A stretch of DNA of 64,000 bases from assembly GCA_964554875.1 (NCBI GenBank), contig CAZKQJ010000014.1:1-64000 (forward strand), given 5' to 3'. The DNA comes from Marispirochaeta sp964554875. Its GTDB lineage: Bacteria; Spirochaetota; Spirochaetia; JC444; Marispirochaetaceae. Below the pieces are notes generated by a model. The model worked only from the letters and a program-made list of their open reading frames with translations. It ran no database searches and was not told the DNA's origin. Below are positions 57,581-64,000 of this stretch, in pieces (within the stretch, counting starts at the first letter, position 1; each line of letters opens with the position of its first letter). The translations under genes and the position numbers were made by a program.

Positions 57581-58637
57581 TCCATCCTCCTGCCATTCTG
57601 CTGCTGAGAGTCTCCCGTATCATTCTGGCGCGATAGGCGTCCACGGGAGTATTCTGAATCCTTTCCCTCTCCATCAAACCCTGAATATGGGATTTCTGAC
57701 TGAGGAAAAGCAGTGAAGTTACCACAGGTATTGGTAAAGAAATCATACCGCATTCAATGCCGAACCGAACGAGGTTCAAGGCATCGATAGCCTCCTTGGA
57801 CTCAATAATCCGGCAGTGAAGCAGCGTTCCCAGGGCCCTGTAAATCTTATCTTCCATACCCAGGCGACCCTTTTTCAGCAGCTCTTCTCGTGCCGTCCTT
57901 TCATAATGTACCAATTGATTGACCACACCATCAAGTTTTCCCAGTAAATCCTCTTCGTTTTCACCAATGGATACAGGATTCGCTATCTGGTACAGGTACC
58001 CCAGGCTGTTTTCAGTATCGGAAAAGAAGCCTTTAACCGAATAGCCAAGCTGTACCACGGCCTTGAGGGCTTTGTCGATCATTCCGGTCTCCACCAGGGC
58101 CGGCAGATGAACCATGGCCGAGGCCTTCAGTCCTGTCCCGACATTGCTCACATCCGCGGTCAGGTAGCCCCACTCAAGGGAAACAGCGTAATCCAGGGAA
58201 TCCTCGAGCCGGCTGTCGATTCTGTTCAACTCCTGCCAAAGGTCGGAAAAAGCGGACCCGGAATATATAAGCCCCATTCGCAGGTGATCGATCTCGTTCA
58301 CCATGGCGCAGAACTTGAAGTCTTCCCGCAGCACAGCGGCCTTTGCAGTCTGCAGACTGAAATCCTGGGAGATCAGGTTCCGTTCCAGAAGCATTCTCCG
58401 CTCAACAGGGGCGAGATCTGCCATGGGGCAGTAGTGGTACTCCTCTCCCAGTCCGGAAAAGGCGTTCCGTATGTCCGACTGTACAGCTTCATTCTCCCCG
58501 GCATCCAGATTTGAGGCAAACTGGTGCCCTGAAAGATTCCGGGAAAGACGAAGACGGGTAGATACAACCACGTCGTTGTCAGAACCCGGCTGAGAAAACC
58601 AGCCGGGAGAATCCACGCTACTGTCAAAAGAGATCAA
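57573..58637 (-). CDS. mcsB: McsB-like protein arginine kinase with altered catalytic residues
   Basis: 354 aa, the usual McsB length, with the phosphagen-kinase fold: VVVSTRLRLSRNLSGHQF, VNEIDHLRMGL, WGYLTADVSNVGTGLKAS and GYLYQIANPVSIGENEED. Key residues differ from active McsB. NEEDH reads NEIDH (Ile116 for the catalytic Glu), and the Cys in TSCPTNVGTG is Asp162 (TADVSN). The C-terminal pArg-binding RDxxRA reads VDAYRA. These comparisons are from memory of the B. subtilis enzyme. It may be a pseudokinase that serves as a ClpC adaptor. It overlaps mcsA (ATGA) and clpC. Confidence 0.88.
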   Translation of the reverse strand: MISFDSSVDSPGWFSQPGSDNDVVVSTRLRLSRNLSGHQFASNLDAGENEAVQSDIRNAFSGLGEEYHYCPMADLAPVERRMLLERNLISQDFSLQTAKAAVLREDFKFCAMVNEIDHLRMGLIYSGSAFSDLWQELNRIDSRLEDSLDYAVSLEWGYLTADVSNVGTGLKASAMVHLPALVETGMIDKALKAVVQLGYSVKGFFSDTENSLGYLYQIANPVSIGENEEDLLGKLDGVVNQLVHYERTAREELLKKGRLGMEDKIYRALGTLLHCRIIESKEAIDALNLVRFGIECGMISLPIPVVTSLLFLSQKSHIQGLMERERIQNTPVDAYRARMIRETLSSRMAGGWNV

Positions 58638-59134
58638 TCTTCCCCTCCTTCCACAGCCTCGATGGACTGTATCCGGTCCCGGATAGAGGCTGCGGTTTCG
58701 TAATCTTCTCCTGCTACGGCCTCTTCCAGCCGTTTTTTGAGGATCTCCTTATCAACCAGCAGTGCCTTGTAGGCCTGGAGTTTTTTCGGGTATTTTCCCG
58801 CATGCTTGACGGTTCCAACGGACTCTTCCAGATAGCTGATGATCTCGTCCCGAAAGGTGGTATAACAGTCGGAACAGCCCACCATCCCGCTTTTTCTGAA
58901 GTCCTTCAGCCGTCCTCCGCAGGTCGGACAGGTATCCTGCCTCTTAGGCCGGGCGGAGAAGTCGATAAGACCATTCAGAAGTTCGTTCAGGGAGAGTTCA
59001 ATCTTGTCGCTGTTGGATGAGATACCGTTCTCGTGGGCGCATTTCTCGCACAGGTGTATCTCCTTGGCTTCATTGCCGACAATCTGCTGTATATGGATAA
59101 CAGCTTCGTTTTCATTGCACAACTCGCATTTCAT
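58634..59134 (-). CDS. mcsA: McsA, zinc-binding partner of McsB
   Basis: 166 aa. Four CxxC pairs: CELC (3-6), CEKC (29-32), CPTC, and CSDC in GMVGCSDCYTTFRDE. A C-terminal UVR motif (LEEAVAGEDYETAASIRDRI) can contact ClpC or McsB. McsA activates McsB and binds metals. GGGAGGGTGACGGT precedes the ATG. A TATACT at 59168-59173 (minus strand) could be the -10 box, but no convincing -35 was found. In Firmicutes ctsR would precede this gene; here the upstream gene is a LolE-like permease. Confidence 0.93.
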   Translation of the reverse strand: MKCELCNENEAVIHIQQIVGNEAKEIHLCEKCAHENGISSNSDKIELSLNELLNGLIDFSARPKRQDTCPTCGGRLKDFRKSGMVGCSDCYTTFRDEIISYLEESVGTVKHAGKYPKKLQAYKALLVDKEILKKRLEEAVAGEDYETAASIRDRIQSIEAVEGGED

Positions 59135-59223
59135 ACCGTCACCCTCCCGTTTAATGCATCTATTAACAGTATAGCGATTTTTCTCATTATTTCTACAGTA
59201 TTTCGGTTTTCAGAAGAGCCCCT

Positions 59224-60510
59224 TCAGCGCCGACGGAGAATCTCCATTGGCTGTACCGATGCTGCCCGCAGAGCGGGAATTATCGCAGCAGCGCAGGCAA
59301 CGGCGAGGGTAAAGAGGACTGCCAGCCACAGGGAAACAGGATCAAGCTCTACCGGTATCGTCTCAAGATAATAACTGGAATCGAAAAGGTCCAGCGAAAC
59401 CGGCGCGTTCTCAAGGGGGGACAGGCGGTTTATTACCATGGCGGTGAAATTCAGACTGTTTTCAAGAGCACGAATAATGCCATTAATGTTCACCGACAAC
59501 AGAAGTCCGAAGGCAAGCCCGGGAAGCACTCCGGCAAGTCCCGTAAGGAGCCCGGCAATTATGAACACGAGACCGATCTGAAAACCGGAACTTCCCGTGG
59601 CCTTTAAAATGGCAATCTGCTCCTGGTTTTCCAGTACCAGCATGCCCAGGGTGGCGGATATGTTCAGGGTGGCCACCAGAACAATGAGGGCCATGATAAG
59701 CAGGATAAGATTGCGGGAGGTCTCAAAGGAGCTGTACATGGGCCGCTGCAGTTCCTGCCAGTCCAGCAGATACCAGTCCGTGCCGAGCTCGCGGGCCAAC
59801 CGCCCCTTGAGCTCCTGAATTCCGGAAAAGGGGTCCTGAATCTTCATCCCGATATAGCTGGTCCCCTGCCCCCTCAAAATCGAATCTCCCCGGGAATAGG
59901 GGATATAGGCGGTCAGCGCATCCAGCTCGTAATAGCCGGTGGAACATATTCCCTTCAGGATAAAAAAGCTTGGCCGCAGGAAAAGCGTCCCCGAGGAGGA
60001 TGTCCGGGAGGTCAGCAGCTTTACCCGCTCTCCCACCTCTACCCCCAGGGATTCTGCTACCCCGGCGGTTACGACAATACCGTCGGGATCTGAAAGATCG
60101 AAATCCCCGGCCTCTATAATCATAAAATCCCGGAAACCTGTATCATTCTCCCACATATCCGGGGTAAAGGCCTTGAGGGTAACCCCCACCCTTCCCTCGG
60201 GGGAATAGAGCATGCCCAGTCCCTGGACAACGGGAAAAGCACCTACTATTTCGGGATGCTGAACCAGGCTGTCTGCAGCCTCCTGCCAGGGAACCTCCTG
60301 ATTGTAATTACGCGCCTGCAGATGGAAGGTTCCCAGTTCAAGAAAGCGGGCGGTAATTCCCTTGATCATTCCCGAAGAGACAAGCATTACCAATACCAGG
60401 GGAATCAGGGAAAGGGAGATCCCCAGAACGGTTCCCTTGAGGTGGGAACTTATACGCCGTTCCCGCCGGAATACGAGTCGCCGGGCTATCATGAAAGGCG
60501 CTGAGAACAT
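59224..60510 (-). CDS. LolC/LolE-like lipoprotein-releasing permease
   Basis: 428 aa, with one N-terminal membrane segment (GTVLGISLSLIPLVLVMLVS), a periplasmic domain of about 230 residues, and three C-terminal segments. The typical motifs ENQEQIAILKATGSSGFQIG and VQPMEILRRR place it in the MacB/LolCE permease family. Together with LolD and the other permease it takes lipoproteins out of the inner membrane and hands them to LolA. It is the third of three overlapping lol genes (stop/start overlap with lolD). Confidence 0.88.
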   Translation of the reverse strand: MFSAPFMIARRLVFRRERRISSHLKGTVLGISLSLIPLVLVMLVSSGMIKGITARFLELGTFHLQARNYNQEVPWQEAADSLVQHPEIVGAFPVVQGLGMLYSPEGRVGVTLKAFTPDMWENDTGFRDFMIIEAGDFDLSDPDGIVVTAGVAESLGVEVGERVKLLTSRTSSSGTLFLRPSFFILKGICSTGYYELDALTAYIPYSRGDSILRGQGTSYIGMKIQDPFSGIQELKGRLARELGTDWYLLDWQELQRPMYSSFETSRNLILLIMALIVLVATLNISATLGMLVLENQEQIAILKATGSSGFQIGLVFIIAGLLTGLAGVLPGLAFGLLLSVNINGIIRALENSLNFTAMVINRLSPLENAPVSLDLFDSSYYLETIPVELDPVSLWLAVLFTLAVACAAAIIPALRAASVQPMEILRRR

Positions 60511-61184
60511 TACAGCCTCTCCAGTCCGCCGGCGTGGAGCCGGTAAGCCCGGTCTCCCTCGGGAATAAAGGCGCTCTCATGGGTAACAAGCAGCAGGGTT
60601 TTTCCCGTATCCCTCACGAGAGAAAAGAGCAGCTCCTTTACCCGCAGGGTGTTTCCTTCGTCCAGGTTGCCCGTGGGCTCATCAGCCAACAGAAGTTTGG
60701 GATCGTTTATCAGGGCCCGGGCAAGGGCAACTCGCTGGCGTTCACCTCCGGAGAGCATTGCAGGGGTATGGTCCAGACGTTTTTCAAGTCCCACCCGGGA
60801 CAGCAGTTCCCGGGCCCTTTCTCTGGCTTCGGCCAAAGGAAGTCCCCGCATGTAGGCGGGGAGCATGGCGTTCTCCAGAGCACTGAAACCCTCAAGGAGA
60901 TAGTGAAACTGGAAGACGAAGCCAACGGTCTCTGAACGGTATCTGTCGGTTTCTCCCTCGGCAAGCTGGTCGACCCGGATACCGTCCACCCGTATTTCGC
61001 CTGAATCCGGATTGTCCAGGGCCCCGATGATATTAAGGAGGGTACTTTTTCCGGAGCCGCTTTCACCGGTAAAAATGGTAACACTGCCGGCGGGCACGGA
61101 AAGATCCACCTTGTCCAGAATCGTCAGGACCTCGGTTCCGGAAATATAACGCTTTGTAAGTCCCTCCAAACGCAGCAATTCCAT
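60510..61184 (-). CDS. lolD: Lipoprotein-releasing ABC ATPase LolD
   Basis: 224 aa. Walker A GESGSGKST, Q-loop FVFQFHYLLEGFSALENAML, signature LSGGERQRVALARAL, Walker B LLLADEPTGNLD, and the H-loop LLLVTHE. The size and the FQFHxLLxxF sequence are typical of LolD. It sits exactly between the two permease genes with single-base overlaps, so a LolCDE-type heteromeric transporter is expected. Confidence 0.93.
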   Translation of the reverse strand: MELLRLEGLTKRYISGTEVLTILDKVDLSVPAGSVTIFTGESGSGKSTLLNIIGALDNPDSGEIRVDGIRVDQLAEGETDRYRSETVGFVFQFHYLLEGFSALENAMLPAYMRGLPLAEARERARELLSRVGLEKRLDHTPAMLSGGERQRVALARALINDPKLLLADEPTGNLDEGNTLRVKELLFSLVRDTGKTLLLVTHESAFIPEGDRAYRLHAGGLERL

Positions 61185-62488
61185 TATTCATACCTCAGTA
61201 TTGTACTTGGGTTCATTCCGGCAACGTCCCTTGAAGCCCCCCAGGCAGACAGAAGGGAGACGGAGATCGCAAAAAAGGCGATCAGAAAAATCTCCAAAGG
61301 AAGTATCCGCACCGGAACCTCGGAAAGATAGAAAGCCGCCGGGGTTATCGCGAGTCCCCCCAGGGCCTGGACACCGAAAAGGGTATTCAGAAAACCGGCC
61401 GCCCAGCCGGAAAGGAGTTCCAGCAAAGAAAACAGGCGGTTTATGTGATTCACCAGAAGAAGTCCCAGGGAGAGTCCCCAGAAAGTCCCCAGAAATCCCA
61501 TGATTCCCCCTTCCAGAATGAAAACCAGCTGGATTTCCCTCTGCCCGCCGCCCAGGGCCCGGAGTACTGCAATGGCTGTTCGCTTTTCCTGCACCCCCCT
61601 GCGCAGGGAGTGATAGATATTACCCGCAGTCACAAGAAACATGACTCCGATCAGCAGGGACATGATGAGCTTTTCCATGCGGAGAGCGCCGAAGAAGGCG
61701 CGGTTGCTCTCCCTCCAGGAGACAATTCCGGTACTCCCGTCCTGAAACCCGGAAAGAGAGGAAAACTCTTCCTTGAGAGCAGCACGGGGCTTGTCTATCC
61801 GGTATCTGTTCCTGAGCTTGATCCCGAGGGCAGGCTTGTCGTTCACAGAGGCAAATTCCTGTATCAGTTCAAGGGAGGTAAAAATGAGACCCCGATCATA
61901 TTCGTAAAACCCGCTTCTGAAAATCCCCGTTACCGGGAGTTCGTGGGAGGCAGGTACCAGCCCGGCGAAGCCCTCTCCGGTAAGAGCGGCCAGGGTAAGG
62001 GTATCCCCGACGCGAACCCCCAAGGCACGGGCGAGCTCTCCGCCGAGAACGAGTCCTCCGGCAAGATCAAATTTTCCCCTATCCACGGAAAGCTGGGATA
62101 CAAGTCCGGGATCCAGCTCCTCAGCATTGGGAGGGATTCCCCGCAGAGCAACGGCTTCAAAATCGCTGAAACGTCCCTGCACGAGGGTCTGGGTCTCCAG
62201 AAAAGGAAGCGCCGCTTTTACCGAGGGTACAGACCTGGCGTAATCAGCGGCCTTGAGGGCGGTTTCCATATTCAGAGACGATACCTGAAGATCGTAGGAG
62301 CGGATCTCCAGAATGTCTTCAATGAAACCCAGCTGAAAACCGTTCATGACCCCCATGACTACCACCAGGGTTATGACCCCCAGGGCAATACCGGCGGTGG
62401 AGAGAAAACCTGCCGCCGAGGCCTTGCCAGATCGGCGCTCCCTGCGATAGCGCCGGGCCACAAAAAACACCCAGCCGATCCTATTCAT
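61184..62488 (-). CDS. LolC/LolE-like lipoprotein-releasing permease
   Basis: 434 aa, the same four-segment layout as the other permease, with VFFVARRYRRERR, a first segment at about 27-49 (STAGIALGVITLVVVMGVMNGFQ contains it), and the conserved QEKRTAIAVLRALGGGQREI and VAGMNPSTILRYE. MNGFQ after the first segment is typical of LolC/LolE. The two permeases differ strongly, so a heterodimer with LolD is likely. Its N-terminal codons overlap the 3' end of the secreted repeat protein gene by 8 bases. Confidence 0.9.
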   Translation of the reverse strand: MNRIGWVFFVARRYRRERRSGKASAAGFLSTAGIALGVITLVVVMGVMNGFQLGFIEDILEIRSYDLQVSSLNMETALKAADYARSVPSVKAALPFLETQTLVQGRFSDFEAVALRGIPPNAEELDPGLVSQLSVDRGKFDLAGGLVLGGELARALGVRVGDTLTLAALTGEGFAGLVPASHELPVTGIFRSGFYEYDRGLIFTSLELIQEFASVNDKPALGIKLRNRYRIDKPRAALKEEFSSLSGFQDGSTGIVSWRESNRAFFGALRMEKLIMSLLIGVMFLVTAGNIYHSLRRGVQEKRTAIAVLRALGGGQREIQLVFILEGGIMGFLGTFWGLSLGLLLVNHINRLFSLLELLSGWAAGFLNTLFGVQALGGLAITPAAFYLSEVPVRILPLEIFLIAFFAISVSLLSAWGASRDVAGMNPSTILRYE

Positions 62489-63536
62489 ACCTCTCCTCGG
62501 AAATCAGGATATCCTTTTCATACCGGCGGCGGGTAATGACCTCGCCTCGGCGGTAAAACTCCTCCAGCTTCTGGTCTCCCTCAAAACTGGAAACCTTAAC
62601 CAGTCTGCGATTTACGAAGATCTCCTCCTTCCGGAGTGTATTGTCCTGGTAGCTGTACACCCGGCGTTCGAGCCTTTCGGGTTCGCGAATTACCATCTCG
62701 ATCAGAAGGGATTCCCGGTATCGGTACTCCTTTTCCCGGACACGCCCGCCGTCAAGGTGCAGAATTTCCCGCAGGGTCCGTCCCTCGGATCCCCTGATTG
62801 TTGTCGATACCAGTTCACCGTCCACATCGTAACTGCGCTCCACCTGTGTATCGCCAAAAGTTTCCCGTTCTATCCGGCCGACGACGGAGGTACCGGACAT
62901 CCTGGTCTCCTCCAGAGCCTGCATCCCGTCAAAACGGGTACGGACCCCGTCGTTATAATCCCCGACCCAGGTCTCGGCGAGACTACCCTCCCGGTAGCCA
63001 TATTGGATAACCTTGACGCTACTCCCCTCCGTGTCTCGGTCTGCAACCATATAACGCACAATGGTACGCAGACGGCCCAGGGGATCCAGAATATATTCCT
63101 GGCGGTAGAGAAGCTCCTCCCCGCTGCTTACTTCAATATAATCCAGGCGGCTTCCTTCCCAGCCATAGACCATAATTCGCTGAAGGGCCTCACCCTGGTA
63201 AATCTCCTCTCGTAAGGGAAGGGCGGCATCGTAGAGAGTAACCCGGCGTTCAGGCCCCTCCAGTACGATCTCTTCCCTTCTGCCGCCGGAAAGCTGGCGG
63301 ACGCTTCTTTTTCTGACAAGGCCGCCGTAGCTGTACAGCTCCTCGGTCAGGGACTCCGGGCTTTCCTCCCGGTACAGCAGGTACTCCTCTTTTTCCTTCA
63401 GTATCTCATTCGGATCGGTTCCGGCTGCCAGTAAGCCCCCAGGCCTTCCCAGGGCATCGGAACGATACCAGTCGGCCGTGAGATCCGTAAGAAACAGGAC
63501 AAAAAAACATATCAGCAGGATATGCAGACGCATCAA
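62481..63536 (-). CDS. Secreted protein with YD/MORN-like antiparallel repeats
   Basis: 351 aa with a signal peptide (LHILLICFFVLFLTDLTA, cut near ADWYR). The mature protein is made of short strands with repeated patterns of Tyr, Gly, Arg and Glu (VTLYDAALPLREEIYQGEAL, IMVYGWEGSRLDYIEVSSGE, ERSYDVDGELVSTTIRGSEG), as in wide beta-sheet repeats of RHS or MORN-variant proteins. No enzyme motif is seen. Its coupling to the lol genes and to ftsY suggests an envelope role, perhaps outer-membrane or periplasmic, but this is inference from context only. Confidence 0.75.
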   Translation of the reverse strand: MMRLHILLICFFVLFLTDLTADWYRSDALGRPGGLLAAGTDPNEILKEKEEYLLYREESPESLTEELYSYGGLVRKRSVRQLSGGRREEIVLEGPERRVTLYDAALPLREEIYQGEALQRIMVYGWEGSRLDYIEVSSGEELLYRQEYILDPLGRLRTIVRYMVADRDTEGSSVKVIQYGYREGSLAETWVGDYNDGVRTRFDGMQALEETRMSGTSVVGRIERETFGDTQVERSYDVDGELVSTTIRGSEGRTLREILHLDGGRVREKEYRYRESLLIEMVIREPERLERRVYSYQDNTLRKEEIFVNRRLVKVSSFEGDQKLEEFYRRGEVITRRRYEKDILISEERYE

Positions 63537-64000
63537 TTCTCCGCCAAAAGGGAATCCAGGAAATCATCCGTCTTGAAGGCCCGTATGCTGTCATAGGACT
63601 CTCCGTCGCAGAGGTAAAGGAAGGGCACTTTCAGGTTCCTGCAGACCGACAGGATTATTCCTCCCTTGGCGGCGGAATCGAACTTTGTCAGGATGACCCC
63701 GTCCAGACCAACGGCCTCGTGAAAAATCTCCGCCTGCCTTAGCCCGTTCTGTCCGGTTGTAGCGTCAATAACCAGCACCTTCCGATAAGCCCCGTCAACA
63801 TTTCGCTTCCGCACGATTCCATCGATCTTTTTCAACTCGTTTACCAGGTTCTGCTTGTTATGCATCCGTCCGGCGGTGTCCGCCAGGACCAGGGAACAGC
63901 CCTTCGCCTGGGCGCTCTCGATGGCATCCCAGACTACCGCGCCGGGGTCCGCCCCCGGGTGCTGGTGTACAACCCTGAAGCCGAGACGTTCACCATGAAG
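63533..64000 (-). CDS. ftsY: Signal recognition particle receptor FtsY (3' part)
   Basis: The last 155 codons of ftsY; the gene continues beyond the window. The frame contains VHQHPGADPGAVVWDAI, then LVLADTAGRMHNKQNLVNEL (the G3 motif DTAGR), KVLVIDATTGQNG, and LTKFDSAAKGG (G4 TKxD and the closing loop), ending with PFLYLCDGESYDSIRAF and the usual C-terminal helix. FtsY is the SRP GTPase receptor that brings ribosomes to the membrane. Its stop overlaps the start of the repeat protein gene (ATGA), so envelope and targeting genes are linked. Confidence 0.96.
   Translation of the reverse strand, partial: LHGERLGFRVVHQHPGADPGAVVWDAIESAQAKGCSLVLADTAGRMHNKQNLVNELKKIDGIVRKRNVDGAYRKVLVIDATTGQNGLRQAEIFHEAVGLDGVILTKFDSAAKGGIILSVCRNLKVPFLYLCDGESYDSIRAFKTDDFLDSLLAEN

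Noticed and set aside
59135..59223. CIRCE or CtsR operator before mcsA
   Set aside because: No TTAGCACTC-N9-GAGTGCTAA and no tandem heptamer of the CtsR type; only repeated short TACTGT sequences.

Overview
The window reads as chromosomal DNA of a free-living, flagellated spirochaete (Spirochaetaceae-like, mid-range to high G+C). This is inferred from gene content, not from rRNA: a mcsA-mcsB-clpC operon, two tandem DUF115 (motility-accessory, MptE-like) genes, many TPR proteins, LolCDE, outer-membrane beta-barrel proteins with Phe-terminated C-termini, and a long-form serine hydroxymethyltransferase. I see no rRNA, tRNA, CRISPR array, insertion sequence, prophage or attachment site. Coding density is very high, many junctions are ATGA/GTGA/TAATG overlaps, and no stretch over 300 bases lacks a gene.

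Layout. 0.1-2.2 kb: HD phosphohydrolase, an unknown protein and DUF503. 2.3-10.5 kb: a 1548-aa beta-rich surface protein, then a sigma70-type promoter driving a beta-barrel protein and a FecR-domain/beta-barrel fusion that is its paralogue, followed by mutL. 12.3-14.9 kb (minus): two TPR proteins. 15.0-17.9 kb (plus): a membrane TPR protein with an Mrr-like C-terminus, a metallophosphoesterase and a ParB-like protein in one tight operon. 17.9-22.4 kb (minus): an operon of dihydroorotate-dehydrogenase-like protein, Nudix hydrolase, acyltransferase, a SelB-like protein without GTPase domain, and a lipoprotein. 22.5-22.8 kb: rpsU with its own promoter and terminator. 22.8-27.2 kb (minus): recO, 2',3'-cyclic phosphodiesterase, recJ, M23 peptidase. 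27.3-38.5 kb (plus): lon, a VanY-like lipoprotein, U32 protein, a PAS/LOV-like hybrid kinase, HD-GYP regulator, iron alcohol dehydrogenase, HisKA_2 kinase, AEC transporter. 38.6-44.9 kb (minus): glyA-ilvD, then a DivIC-like, an unknown and an ATPase/cyclic-nucleotide-binding protein. 45.1-51.5 kb (plus): a 764-aa very acidic protein, an unknown, and two DUF115 proteins. 51.5-64 kb: Memo-like protein, a degenerate-GGDEF membrane protein, rnz, a DEDDh exonuclease, clpC-mcsB-mcsA, lolE/D/C-like genes, a secreted repeat protein and the 3' part of ftsY.

The most unusual signal is translational. The rpsU gene (ribosomal protein S21) has no ATG, GTG or TTG at its N-terminus: an ATC codon sits exactly where the start belongs, 7 nt after an almost complete anti-Shine-Dalgarno complement. 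A second gene, the TPR protein ending at 14173, shows the same arrangement: a strong AAGGAGGT, 6 nt, then ATC, exactly where its signal peptide begins. Two AUC starts, both with extended Shine-Dalgarno sequences and one in a ribosomal protein that acts at the anti-Shine-Dalgarno region, suggest start-codon-based translational control comparable to the AUU start of infC. Other notable points are a McsB lacking key catalytic residues, a LOV-like domain without its cysteine, the SelB-like protein without a G domain, and the TPR-Mrr/phosphoesterase/ParB-like operon.
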